Assembly: GCA_025558095.1 (NCBI GenBank)
Contig: JAIVFI010000016.1
Location: 186,001-250,000 of the forward strand
Length of the DNA stretch: 64,000 nucleotides
Reading direction: 5' to 3'
Source of the DNA: Hyaloraphidium curvatum
Taxonomy: Eukaryota > Monoblepharomycota > Hyaloraphidiomycetes > Hyaloraphidiales > Hyaloraphidiaceae
Positions 1 to 9,303 of the stretch are shown here, one piece after another. How positions within the stretch are numbered: the stretch's first letter is position 1; each line of letters starts with the position of its first letter. The position numbers and the translations under genes are program-made. Below the pieces are notes generated by a model. It had not been told where the DNA came from, did no database searches, and saw only the letters and a list, made by a program, of their open reading frames with translations.

Positions 1-204
1 CCGCCCCACGCGGGGAACGGCAAGGAGTCGATCTCGCTGCTGGTTTACCGTCGGAGGCGATCACAAGGCGGGGCGTTGTCCGGACAATGAAGGCAGAAAC
101 AGGCACAGCCTTCGATACAAAGAGCAAACTGGCATCGCATTGCCGGGGCATCAGGAAAACTGCCCGCTTCGCCTTTAATTCCCGGTCCCGACCGCCTGCG
201 CGCC
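1..204. other. Non-coding left edge of window
   Basis: No convincing coding sequence is seen here. It lies just downstream of the minus-strand dehydrogenase stop codon and is probably its 3' untranslated region plus spacer. A plus-strand open frame beginning at 87 is arginine/proline-rich and antisense to the dehydrogenase, so it was not accepted. Confidence 0.4.
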
Positions 205-1403
205 TTAGAACATGCTCGGCAGGATCACGTTCTGCGGCCTCCGCCCCTCCACCACCGCGCTCGCCATCGTCTCGGCCGCCAGCCTGCGGATGTCGGCCGC
301 GGCCTGCGGGGAGTAGTAGGCCACGTGTGAGGAGACGGCGAGGCGGCCGAGGAGCCAGGGCTCGCGGGCGCGGTACGCGGCGATCAGCCGGGAGGGTGGG
401 TCCGCGGGGGGTTCGTCTGCGAAAACGGGCACGCGAGTCAGTTCAAAAGCCGTGGCGGGCGGCGCGACAAAATGCCCACCAGGCAAGCAATCCAACCCGG
501 CCCCCGCCAGCTTCCCGCTCTTGAGCGCCTCGTACACCGCCTCGTCGTCCACGATCGGCCCCCTGGCCGTGTTGACCACGATCGCGCCCTCGGGCAGCAG
601 CGCCAGCTGCTCCTTCCCGATCATCATGCGCGTCTCCGGGGTCAGCGGGCAGTGCACCGTGAGCACGTGGGATTGGCGGCACAGTTCGGCCAGGGAGCGC
701 ACGCGGCGGGCGCCGACGGCGAGCTCGGTGCCGTTGGGGACGTACTGCGGCGGCACGGATGGCGGGTCAGAGGGAAACGGCGCGGTCGGCACAGGCTGCC
801 TGCCCACCGGATCGTAGCACACCACGTCCATCCCGAACGCCTTGCACCTCAGCGCGACCGCGGTCCCCATCCTCCCCAGCCCCACGATCCCGACGGTCTG
901 CACGCCCATCCGGAGGATCGTCGGCACGGGGACGAGGCCCCACTTGTAGGGCGGGGTGCGCAGCGCGTCGTGCTGCATGAGCAGGCCGCGTCGAAGGGCC
1001 AGGATGAGGGCCATGGCGTGGTCCGCGACCTGCGAACAGGGCCGAGGATGACATCTCGCTGTAGACCCATTTTGCCAGACCGACGCACCTCGGTCGTCCC
1101 ATAGTCAGGCAGGTTCATCACCAGCACCCCCCTCCTCTCCGCTTCTTTCCTGTCCACCCCGTCGTACCCCACACCCATCCGGCACACCGCCTTGAGCTTC
1201 GGGAACCTCGCGAAATCCTCCTTCGTCACGCGCCACTTGAGTATGCACAGGCCGACGACGTCCTCGCAGTCCTCCTGCCGGAGCTCGGCGATGGAGTTGA
1301 CCGTGCGCAGGCGGAGCTCGACGCCGGGGCCGTAGATGGGCCCCTCGACGGCCGCGTCGGGGTACAGGCCCTCGGGGTACAGGACCACGGGTTTGGAGGG
1401 CAT
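205..1403 (-). CDS. D-isomer-specific 2-hydroxyacid dehydrogenase, NAD-binding
   Basis: Two exons, 1403-1089 and 1029-205 on the minus strand, give 379 residues. The intron (1088-1030, GTGCGT...CGCAG) joins NLPDYGTTE to VADHAMALIL. The family reversibly reduces 2-keto acids with NAD(P)H; some members (CtBP) act as transcriptional co-repressors. Visible motifs are the Rossmann GLGRMG near residues 155-160, the substrate-binding Arg in NTARGP near 261, the Glu of ADEPP near 311 and the catalytic His of SSHVAYY near 340. Length and motif order are normal for the family. It starts 111 bp from the divergent reductase gene, so the two may share a promoter. The exact substrate cannot be read from the sequence. 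Confidence 0.88.
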
Positions 1404-1514
1404 CGAGGCGGATGGAGGGGGAGGAGGGGCTGCGGAGCGTGGGGGACGTTTTCTGGAAGTTGAGCCGGTGCGGGCGATCGGCAACGCGTGGATCCTCGCC
1501 ACGCGCCTGCGCCA
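1404..1514. promoter_or_regulatory. Short bidirectional promoter interval
   Basis: The 111 bp between the start codons of the minus-strand dehydrogenase and the plus-strand DHFR-like gene must hold both core promoters and 5' UTRs. No TATA box is evident. This is inferred from gene layout only. Confidence 0.4.
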
Positions 1515-2078
1515 ATGCCCGGCAGAGTCCGCGCGTATCTCGCCGCGTCGCTCGACGGCTATATTGCCGGCGAGAACGACGAGCTGGACTGGCTCGGGGC
1601 GTCGGGCCCCGCGCCCGACTCGGAGCTCCCGGACGGCGTCCTGGGCTTCGAGGCTTTTATGGCCCAAGTCGGCGCGATGGTGATGGGCCGCCGGACGTAC
1701 GACGTGGTCGCGACGATGGACGGCGCCCCGTGGCCGTACGGCGATATCCCCGTGCTCGTGGCCACGCACAGGCCGCTCGAAGGTGCAAGGCCGACCGTGC
1801 GTGCGGTCGAGGGGGACATCGCAGGCATCCTGGACCGGGCGATCGCGCTGGCGGGGGACAAGGATGTCTACGTCGACGGCGGGGAGACGCTGCGGGCCGC
1901 GCTGGACGGCGGGAGGGTCGACGAGGTCGTGCTGAGCGTGGTGCCCGTGCTCCTGGGCAAGGGCCGGCCACTGTTTGCGGGTCTGGAGGGGAGAAAACGG
2001 GTGGAGATTGCCTCACACTTGGACATGGGTCCTGCGATGCCCGGGATGGTGCAGCTCAGGCTAAGGTTCCCGAAGTGA
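1515..2078 (+). CDS. Dihydrofolate reductase-like (RibD C-terminal domain) protein
   Basis: Single exon of 187 residues. The N-terminus RVRAYLAASLDGYIAG is the hallmark of the RibD-C/DHFR-like fold (YyaP/YwjB type), followed by a NADPH-site segment VMGRRTYDVV, DVYVDGGETLR and the terminal VVLSVVPVLLGKGRPLF. Family members are NAD(P)H-dependent reductases of pterin or pyrimidine substrates; small stand-alone versions like this are mostly uncharacterised. The ATG at 1515 was chosen because the frame upstream offers only a GTG. No intron is needed. This stand-alone type is common in bacteria and present in some fungi, so transfer is possible but not shown. Confidence 0.85.
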   Translation: MPGRVRAYLAASLDGYIAGENDELDWLGASGPAPDSELPDGVLGFEAFMAQVGAMVMGRRTYDVVATMDGAPWPYGDIPVLVATHRPLEGARPTVRAVEGDIAGILDRAIALAGDKDVYVDGGETLRAALDGGRVDEVVLSVVPVLLGKGRPLFAGLEGRKRVEIASHLDMGPAMPGMVQLRLRFPK

Positions 2079-2591
2079 TGTGCGCCGGGAGCCCGCCCCA
2101 TCCTTCTAGGTGGACTGGCACATGGCAAGAATCTTAAGAAACGTGCTCATCGTCAGCATGAAGTCGAGAGCCGTTGGTCAAACTCGTTCGTGACTGCAGG
2201 TCCTCGAGCGGATGTGGCAAATCGGGGGCCAACACTCCGCTGTCAGAAGACTACCGACATGGCCCGTCCGACCAGCAAGTAGCTCCAAATAGCTTGATCC
2301 GCATCCTCGGGATGTCTTAAAGAAGGTGTTTGCTGCCCTGCAGGTTCCGAGGTGGAAGGATAGGGGACGCGGTCCATGACGTTTGGCTGACTGCGGTCCG
2401 GCCCGGACGAGGAGCCGAACCGTCTCTCCGCAGCGCGGCCCCGCCCAAACAGGGCCGCCGGGCGTCACCTGTCGCACTTCTTCGTCCCTCCCAAGTTTCC
2501 GGACCTGTTTCCGGGGGCGTTTGCCGGCTCTTCTCGCGCAACCGCCCGGTCCCCCGCGCCGGCCGGCCAGCGCCACCGCCGCGCCGCCGCC

Positions 2592-4407
2592 ATGGCGTCG
2601 CCGACGATCGCGATCGCCGTCAAGGATCTCAGCGCCGCGCCGCCGTCGCGCTCCGACAGCCCGGCGTCGCCCTCCACGCCGTCGCTGCTCTCGCCCGGCA
2701 CCGCCGACGCCGGCCACCCGGCCGCCCCCGCGCCGCTCACCGTCTCGCGCCACGAGTCGGGCGGCTCGCTGCCGTCGAACGATGGGGAAAAGCCGCCGGA
2801 CTTTGACCCGACCAGGCGGCGGAGCTCCGTCGCGCGCTTCTTTGGCTCGATCCTGGGCGGGGGCGGTGGCGAGAGGAGAGGCTCGTGGGTACAAATCTCG
2901 CGGCGGCAGGCCATACAGCTTGTTGCTCTTGTTGTGATTGGTTCTGACGCTCTTTGTCGCCAGGCACGAGTCGCCAATCGACAGGTCGCCGAACGGTTCG
3001 CCGCGCCTCCCCCCGCGGTCCCATTCCCCCGGCCTCGGCTCGGCCCCGGACCTCGCCCGGCGGCGGCCCTCGGAGATCGACCCCGCGGCCGGACGGCGCC
3101 GGCCCTCGGCCGCCGGCGCCTTCTTCTCCTCTATCCTGAGCCCCTTCACGTCTGCCAACGACGAGGGCTCGGTCTTTTCCCGGCGCGGATCCGTCATGTC
3201 CAACGCGTCCTCGCAGGGGGACATGGACGCCGGCCACGGCTCGCGCCTCTCGGACTACAAGATCGGCTCGACCCTCGGCAAGGGCCGCTTCGCGGTCGTC
3301 AAGGCGGCCGTGCACCTCCCAACGGGCCGCCCCTGCGCGGTCAAGATCATCGACAAGCCGCCGTCGGGCTCGGCATCGGCGCTCAAGGTGCGCCGCGCGT
3401 TCCAGAACGAGGTTGCGCTGCTCTACTCGGTGCGGGACCACCCCAACGTGCTGCACATCTTTGCCCACTTCGAGACGCCCTCGAAGTACTACCTCGTCAC
3501 GGAGCAGCTCCACGGCGGCGAGCTCTGGGACCGCATCAGCAAGTCCCTCTTCCGCCCCTTCGAGGAGCACGACGCCGCGGTGCACGCGCTCGTGATCGCC
3601 TCGACCCTCGCGCACCTGCACGACCCCGACCGCGCCATCGTCCACCGCGACCTCAAGACGCCCAACCTCGTGTACCGCGCCAAGCCCACCACGGGGCGGG
3701 ACCGGTACGACCGCATCTACGACCCGCGCTCGCTGGTGCTGGTGGACTTTGGCATCGCCCGCCGGTGGTGGCTCCGCGGGATCGAGGACCCCCCCTGCGA
3801 CATGCTCCCCGAGGAGCAGGAGCGCGAGCGCGAGCGGGAGGAAGCGCCCCCCGAGGGCCTGTTCGGCAAGGGCGACGAGGACTGGGAAGGGCCGGGGATC
3901 ATGATGACGCGGTTCTGCGGGAGCCCGCTGTGGATGGCGCCCGAGATCGTGCGCGGGCACGGGTACGGCCGCGAAGTCGATCTGTGGAGCCTGGGGGTGA
4001 TCTGCTACGGCCTCCTGACGGGGATCGCGAGCCCGCTCCCGGGCTTGTCGGCCACGGGGAACGACTACCTGCCGCTGCTGCACCCGCCCTCGGGGGGGAT
4101 CGACTACCCCTCGCCGCCGCTGTCCGAGGCGGCGATCAGCTTTTTGAACGGGCTGCTGTGCTGGAACCCCAAGGAGCGGATGACGGCGGGCATGTGCCTT
4201 GAGCACAAGTGGATCACGGACGTGGTGGGCGGGGACTGGAAGCGCTGGGAGTCGCTCGTGCGCGCGTGGGCGGGCAAGCGGGCGGCGGACAGGCGGGAGG
4301 CGGCAGAGTCGCCGATGGCCATCGCGGGGTTGGGGACTGGGGAGGGGGAGATGGCAGGCGAGGCTGGGGAGTGGAGGGTGACAGAGTGGGCGGACATCGT
4401 TTCTTGA
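2592..4407 (+). CDS. Serine/threonine protein kinase with disordered N-terminus
   Basis: Two exons, 2592-2884 and 2964-4407, give 578 residues. The 79-bp intron (GTGGGT...GCCAG) was placed because it is the only donor choice that restores frame into the kinase. Residues 1-195 are Ser/Pro/Arg-rich and probably disordered. The kinase domain follows: glycine loop LGKGRFAVVK, lysine in CAVKIIDK near 225, HRDLKTPN near 326, DFG near 359, and GSPLWMAPE. A charged insertion rich in E and R sits between DFG and APE, lengthening the activation segment. All catalytic residues are present, so it should be active. It resembles the CAMK group, but no further assignment is possible. Confidence 0.88.
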
Positions 4408-4640
4408 CTCGGAAAAGTGTAGTGCGAAGGGACACGAAAGCGCTGCTATTAGATATCCCACGCCCCATGTCGAGATACAACGACGACCTAAAGGATGATG
4501 CTGCGAGATCTGCTCCTTCCCCCGAAGTGGTAGTTTTGCCTCCATCCGCTGAACAGGATTTCGGATCCCTCCATCCATCTCTAGAAAGGAGCATCCGCCC
4601 AGTCCGGTTCGTCATTGTCCTCGATGAATTCGCTCTGCCG

Positions 4641-4985
4641 TCAAAAGCAACGGTTTCTGACATGTACTGGAACCCGGTCCCTGAAGGCGTTGCTTTCGCC
4701 CCTTCTCTTTGCTTGCAAATAGGGCGTGATTGTCGGGGGTAGGCTGCCCTCGTGTCCGATGACAACCCTCATGGTTTTGGTGTATGGAGCCATCCGTAGT
4801 TCCTTGGATCTCGTCTGCTCGGCTGCCAGATCACCTTGCAATTGTGTAAGCTTCGTCTTGCGGTTCTGAATCATCGCCTTGTGGCTCTCCACGGCTTGAA
4901 GGGCGAGATCGAGATGAGTCTGGAGCGAAGAATCCATGTGGACTTCGTGCAAGTCTGCCGGTCCCTGTGAGATTGTCAGCAACAT
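4641..4985 (-). CDS. Hypothetical small coiled-coil protein (doubtful)
   Basis: Open frame of 114 residues from an ATG at 4985. The middle of the product (LQTHLDLALQAVESHK through LAAEQTRSKELR) has heptad spacing that predicts a coiled coil. No family was recognised. It lies alone in a lower-GC gap and could be a real small gene, an exon of a gene interrupted or displaced by the adjacent transposon insertion, or chance. Confidence 0.25.
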   Translation of the reverse strand: MLLTISQGPADLHEVHMDSSLQTHLDLALQAVESHKAMIQNRKTKLTQLQGDLAAEQTRSKELRMAPYTKTMRVVIGHEGSLPPTITPYLQAKRRGESNAFRDRVPVHVRNRCF

Positions 4986-5175
4986 TTTTAACCTGTCGAG
5001 AGACGGCGGGCGTCTACCATCGATTCCGCATCGGCAGCAACGATTCAATCCGAATGATCAGAGGAACGCCATTGCTTTGCGTGCACGGGATCGGATGTCA
5101 GTCGTGTGAAGCCTGAGCCCACGCTACCCTGGACTCTCGACTCGCTTTCATTCTCGGTCGCAGCAGGTATCCTCG

Positions 5176-5180
5176 GATTG
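5176..5180. repeat. Target-site duplication, left copy (GATTG)
   Basis: The five bases GATTG immediately before the left LTR recur immediately after the right LTR at 10660-10664, as expected from integrase-mediated insertion. Confidence 0.93.
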
Positions 5181-5311
5181 TGTCAGGACGGGGCGCGGGG
5201 GACCCGTAAAGACCTGTGTTGACGACGTTGAGGAGTCACTACACAGCACTGCGCCTAGTCTTCCCTCGCCGGGGACCACCGTCCCCCTTGCCCCGACGCC
5301 GGCGCGTTACA
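5181..5311 (-). repeat. 3' LTR of the retrotransposon
   Basis: 131 bp, identical base for base to 10529-10659. It contains the last 24 or so codons of pol with the stop at 5239-5241, and the predicted start of the R region at 5229. Confidence 0.96.
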
Positions 5312-8300
5312 TCACCCCCCCCCAACCGCCGCGTAGGACCCGGCTTGTCCGGAAAGCGGCGGTGAAAGTCGGCAACGGCGTCGGGGGCGTGCTGGAGGTG
5401 CTCCCACGGTTCCCATGAGCGCTCCGATGGAGGAAAGTCCTTCCAGTCCACCAAGTACTGCAAGTGATTGCGGAATCGGCGGGAATCCAGGATCTGGTTA
5501 ACCTCGTACTCGGGTTCGCCGTCAATGATGTCCGGGGGTGGAGTCTCTGCGACGCGGCCGGGAAAATCGGCGGTGTCCGAGGGAGTATAGGGTTCGAGAA
5601 GCGAGACGTGAAAAACGTCATGAATGCCCATCGTGGGCGGAAGATCCAATCGAAACGCAACGGGATTGATCTGCTCCTTAATGCGGTAGGGCCCGAGGTA
5701 GCGAACGTCGAGCTTGCGAGACGGTCGACGCGTACGAATATTGCGCGCCGATAGCCAAGCACGGTCGCCGACGCGGAAAACGGGAGCATCCTCACGACTG
5801 ACGTCTGCGGAGTCTTTGTAGCGTTCCTGGGCCCGCTGGAGGTTCTCGCGAAGGACGTCGTGGAGGGCGCGAAGCTCCCTGATGCGTTCCTCGGCGGCGG
5901 GAACGCGCGGCGCGTCGGGTGCTAAAAAGTCGGCTCGCGGGTCGTAACCGTAGTTGGCGCGGAAAGGCGACATGCCAATGCTGGCGTGCACCGAGTTGTT
6001 GTACGCGAACTCGGCGAGCGGGAGCTGATTGAACCAGTCGTCCTGGGCGTAATTGACGTAGGTGCGGAGGTACTGCTCCAAAATCTGATTGATGCGCTCC
6101 GTCTGGCCGTCCGACTCGGGGTGCGCGGCCGAGGAGCGGTAAAGCTTGATGTCCATGAGTCCAAGAAGCCTTTCCCAGAATTTGGCGATGAATTGCGGTC
6201 CGCGGTCGCTGACGATGTCGAAGGGGAAGCCGTGGAGGCGGAATATTTCGCGAAGGAAGAGCCGAGCGGTGTCGTCGGCGGAGAAGTCCTTCCGCGCGCC
6301 AGCGAAATGAGCCTGCTTGGTCGACCGATCGGCCACGACGAGCACGGCGTCGAATCCCTCGGACTGGGGCAGGTCCGTGACGAAGTCCATACTGATCGAA
6401 CGCCAAGGTCCGTCCGGGATTGGAAGTGGCTGGAGAAGGCCGTGCGGGGCATGGCGCGGGGCCTTGGTTCGCGTGCAGGTCTCGCAGCTCCGAATGTAGC
6501 GGGCGACGGTGTCCCAAACACGCGGCCACCAAAAATCTCGCAATATGAGCTCCACAGTCTTGCGAATTCCGAAGTGGCCGGCAGTAACGGCATCGTGACG
6601 GGTTCGGAGAAGCTCCGTCCGAGACTTGCCGACCGGCACGAAGATGAGACCGTCGCGGTAGAGAACGCCATCAAGAAGATGGAAACGAGAAACGGACGCG
6701 TCGTGAGCCTCCAGAAGAGCGATAATGCGACGGGCGAATGGGTCCTTGGCCGTATCGCGACGGATCATGTCCAGGAAATCCAACGAAGTCGCGTGGAGCG
6801 CGGCGACCAGGTGCGGCCCGAGGAGCGTGACGCGCTGTTGCGTAGAGACATCGTCGAAGTTGCCCGGAACGTAGTCGGAGCGGCGAGAAAGCGCGTCGGC
6901 GACGACTTGATCGGTGCCGGGTCGATGCTTCAAAACAAAGTCGTAGCCCGCGAGGGTCATGGCCCATCGAGCCTGACGGCGATTGAGCATCTGCTGCTTC
7001 ATGAAGTACTCCAGGTTCTTGTGGTCCGTGAAGACGTCGACTTTATGCGGGCTACCCTCGAGGTATCGCCGCCACGCCTTGAACGCGTCGACAACTGTGA
7101 GTAGCTCCTTGTCGTAGATCGGGTAGTTGATCTCCGCCGGCTGGAACTTCCGGGAATGAAACGCCACGGGATGCATAAGCCCGTCGTCGGGGGCGGGCTG
7201 CGACAGCACGGCTCCGAGGGCGAAGTCGGAAGCATCTGCCTCAACTGTGTACGGAACGGCTGGATCGGCGTTACGCAGGAACGGAGCCGAAGTGAAAGCG
7301 GATTTGAGCGCATCGAAGGCTGCGCGAGCTTCCGGCGTGAAACGGAACGGATCGCCCGGCTTGAGCTTAGTGAGGTCCGTGAGCGGAAGTGTGATCTGCG
7401 CGTAGTCCTTGATGAAGCAGCGGTAGAAGTTGGCAAAGCCGAGGAAGCTTTGGAGCTGGCGAAGGGTCGCAGGCTCGGGCCATGAGGTGATGGACTCGAC
7501 CTTGGAGGGGTCCATGATGACCTTGCCGTCGCCCACGATGAACCCGGCGTACTCGACGGTCGTAACATCGAACGAACACTTGGAGAGCTTCGCGTACAGG
7601 TGGTTGTCCCGGAGGCGCTGCAGAACCTGGCGCACATGCCCCGCGTGATCGGCTTCGTTCTCTGAGAAGATCAAGATGTCGTCGAGGTAGATCGCGACGA
7701 AGATGTCGAGTACGTCATGGAAGATGCTGTGCATGAAGCGCTGGAAGATGGCCGGCGCATTCATGAGGCCCATGGGCATGACGAGGTACTCGAACTGGCC
7801 GTAGCGGGTGCGGAAAGCCGTCTTCCACTCGTCTCCTTCGCGGACGCGAATCTGACGGTAGGCTTCGCGGAGATCCAGCTTGGTGAAGATCTTTGCACGG
7901 GAGAGGCGGTCCAGAAGGTCGGAAATGAGCGGGATCGGGTAGCGGTCTCGCTTCGTGATCCGGTTGAGACCGCGGTAATCCTCGCAGACGCGAAGCCCGC
8001 CGTCCTTCTTTTTTGCAAAGATGACTGGAACCCCGCTCGGAGAATCCGAAGGGCGGAGACGCCCCGATGCGGAAAGCTCTTCGATGTGCTTCCGGAGTGC
8101 CTCGGATTCGACTTCGGAGAGGCCGTGGAGACGTCCAGAAGGAGGGACTGCCCCTTCTTCGAGTTCGATTGCGCAATCGAAACCGGGACGATGCGGCGGC
8201 AGTGACGATGCAGGCTTGTCCGGGTCGAAGACGTCCGCGAAGTCGGCGTACTGCGATGGGATCGTGGGCTCGGCGGCGGCCGCGCTTGCAGCGCGCGCAG

Positions 8301-9303
8301 CGGGGTCGGAGACCATGGCGACGAAGATCTGTGCGTCCTTGCGCTCGCGACGCATCTCGGCGACAAACTGGCGCGCCGAGAGATTAGCGATCTTCACCTT
8401 AGGCGGCGGAGGCGGAGGTACTTCCGGAGGCGCGCCCCGACCGGTCCCATCGGCCGGGGTTGGCCTCGGCGGTTGTTCGTCGACCCCGCGGCCCAAGGGG
8501 ACGGCCTGCGGAGGTCTGCCTGCGTCGCCCGATCCCATGGAAGCCGAAAAAGAAGCCGTGTGTGGGTATTCGGACTCCGTGATGTCCTCGAGGATGGTCC
8601 GGTCGCTGGCCTGGCTGGAGGCGGGGTCAGCAGCTGGGAGACATCCACCGGCAGAGACGGATACGTCCACCGGGGCCGCCCGGCTGGCGCCTTCAGCCGG
8701 GCTTGTCTTTGGCGGTTCCTGATCCGCCGCCGGAGCCTTAGGCCCGCTCAACGGCGGGGAAACTCCCGGTGCGAACGGGCGAGGGATCCGCAGGGATCGA
8801 CGGGACCAATCGAGCGCCGCGTTCACGAACTCGAGGTACGAGAGTCCGAGAACGACCGGAATCGACGCGCTGATGATGTTGAAGCTGACTCCGACGGTAA
8901 TGCCATCGGCTGTCAGTGCGACGGGCTCCGTCTCCTGGGTGACGTCGCCCGACGAAATAGGCCGCCCGTCCACCACGTCGAGCCCGAAAGGCGTGGAGCG
9001 CTGCAAGCACGAGTATCCAACGCAGCGCGCGAAAGCCTCGTCCATGAAGCAGGCGTCGGCGCCGGAGTCCACGAGTGCGTCCACGATCCGAAGCCGGCCG
9101 TCCGGAAGCACGATGCGCACGGGAATGACGAAGGAAGGAACCGGGTCGGACCGGAGCAGAGGAAATGGCGGCCGCCCGGAAGACGCCGCCAAGCAAGGGG
9201 CACGGGAAAACTGAAGACTTGTATTGGCATCGCCAGCGTCGGAGGTGCCCCGGAATCCGAGCTGGCGTTTCAAAAAGACGACGATGCAGACTTGGCGGGG
9301 CAA
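5239..9303 (-). CDS. pol: Pol polyprotein (PR-RT-RNaseH-IN-chromodomain)
   Basis: Open frame of about 1354 codons, one base back (-1) relative to gag and overlapping its end. 9303 marks a convenient TTG boundary, not a proven start; expression is probably as a Gag-Pol frameshift product. Domains by approximate residue: aspartic protease with DSGA at 79; reverse transcriptase with YLDD near 540; RNase H with EADASDFALG near 690; integrase zinc-binding HHCC region near 900-935, then catalytic Asp (MDFVTD), Asp (SDRGPQF) and Glu (ESDGQTERINQ) near 970-1065; chromodomain YEVNQIL...WKDFPPSERSWEPW near 1265-1315. The chromodomain probably directs integration to particular chromatin. The frame continues through the polypurine tract and ends inside the 3' LTR. 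Confidence 0.95.
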   Translation of the reverse strand: MPRQVCIVVFLKRQLGFRGTSDAGDANTSLQFSRAPCLAASSGRPPFPLLRSDPVPSFVIPVRIVLPDGRLRIVDALVDSGADACFMDEAFARCVGYSCLQRSTPFGLDVVDGRPISSGDVTQETEPVALTADGITVGVSFNIISASIPVVLGLSYLEFVNAALDWSRRSLRIPRPFAPGVSPPLSGPKAPAADQEPPKTSPAEGASRAAPVDVSVSAGGCLPAADPASSQASDRTILEDITESEYPHTASFSASMGSGDAGRPPQAVPLGRGVDEQPPRPTPADGTGRGAPPEVPPPPPPKVKIANLSARQFVAEMRRERKDAQIFVAMVSDPAARAASAAAAEPTIPSQYADFADVFDPDKPASSLPPHRPGFDCAIELEEGAVPPSGRLHGLSEVESEALRKHIEELSASGRLRPSDSPSGVPVIFAKKKDGGLRVCEDYRGLNRITKRDRYPIPLISDLLDRLSRAKIFTKLDLREAYRQIRVREGDEWKTAFRTRYGQFEYLVMPMGLMNAPAIFQRFMHSIFHDVLDIFVAIYLDDILIFSENEADHAGHVRQVLQRLRDNHLYAKLSKCSFDVTTVEYAGFIVGDGKVIMDPSKVESITSWPEPATLRQLQSFLGFANFYRCFIKDYAQITLPLTDLTKLKPGDPFRFTPEARAAFDALKSAFTSAPFLRNADPAVPYTVEADASDFALGAVLSQPAPDDGLMHPVAFHSRKFQPAEINYPIYDKELLTVVDAFKAWRRYLEGSPHKVDVFTDHKNLEYFMKQQMLNRRQARWAMTLAGYDFVLKHRPGTDQVVADALSRRSDYVPGNFDDVSTQQRVTLLGPHLVAALHATSLDFLDMIRRDTAKDPFARRIIALLEAHDASVSRFHLLDGVLYRDGLIFVPVGKSRTELLRTRHDAVTAGHFGIRKTVELILRDFWWPRVWDTVARYIRSCETCTRTKAPRHAPHGLLQPLPIPDGPWRSISMDFVTDLPQSEGFDAVLVVADRSTKQAHFAGARKDFSADDTARLFLREIFRLHGFPFDIVSDRGPQFIAKFWERLLGLMDIKLYRSSAAHPESDGQTERINQILEQYLRTYVNYAQDDWFNQLPLAEFAYNNSVHASIGMSPFRANYGYDPRADFLAPDAPRVPAAEERIRELRALHDVLRENLQRAQERYKDSADVSREDAPVFRVGDRAWLSARNIRTRRPSRKLDVRYLGPYRIKEQINPVAFRLDLPPTMGIHDVFHVSLLEPYTPSDTADFPGRVAETPPPDIIDGEPEYEVNQILDSRRFRNHLQYLVDWKDFPPSERSWEPWEHLQHAPDAVADFHRRFPDKPGPTRRLGGGDVTRRRRGKGDGGPRRGKTRRSAV
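5313..5325 (-). other. Polypurine tract
   Basis: In element sense the sequence is TTGGGGGGGGGTGA, directly abutting the 3' LTR. This is the expected position for the plus-strand DNA primer. It lies inside the pol reading frame, where it encodes LGGGDV. Confidence 0.75.

Larger units (their letters stand above)
4408..5180. other. Intergenic region between kinase and retrotransposon
   Basis: About 770 bp of noticeably lower GC than the flanking genes. It holds one doubtful minus-strand ORF (4641-4985, listed separately) and the left copy of the retrotransposon target duplication at 5176-5180. Nothing else was recognised. Confidence 0.4.

Noticed and set aside
5986-7104. Plus-strand open frame of 372 codons opposite integrase/RNase H
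   Set aside because: Antisense shadow of pol with no recognisable motif.
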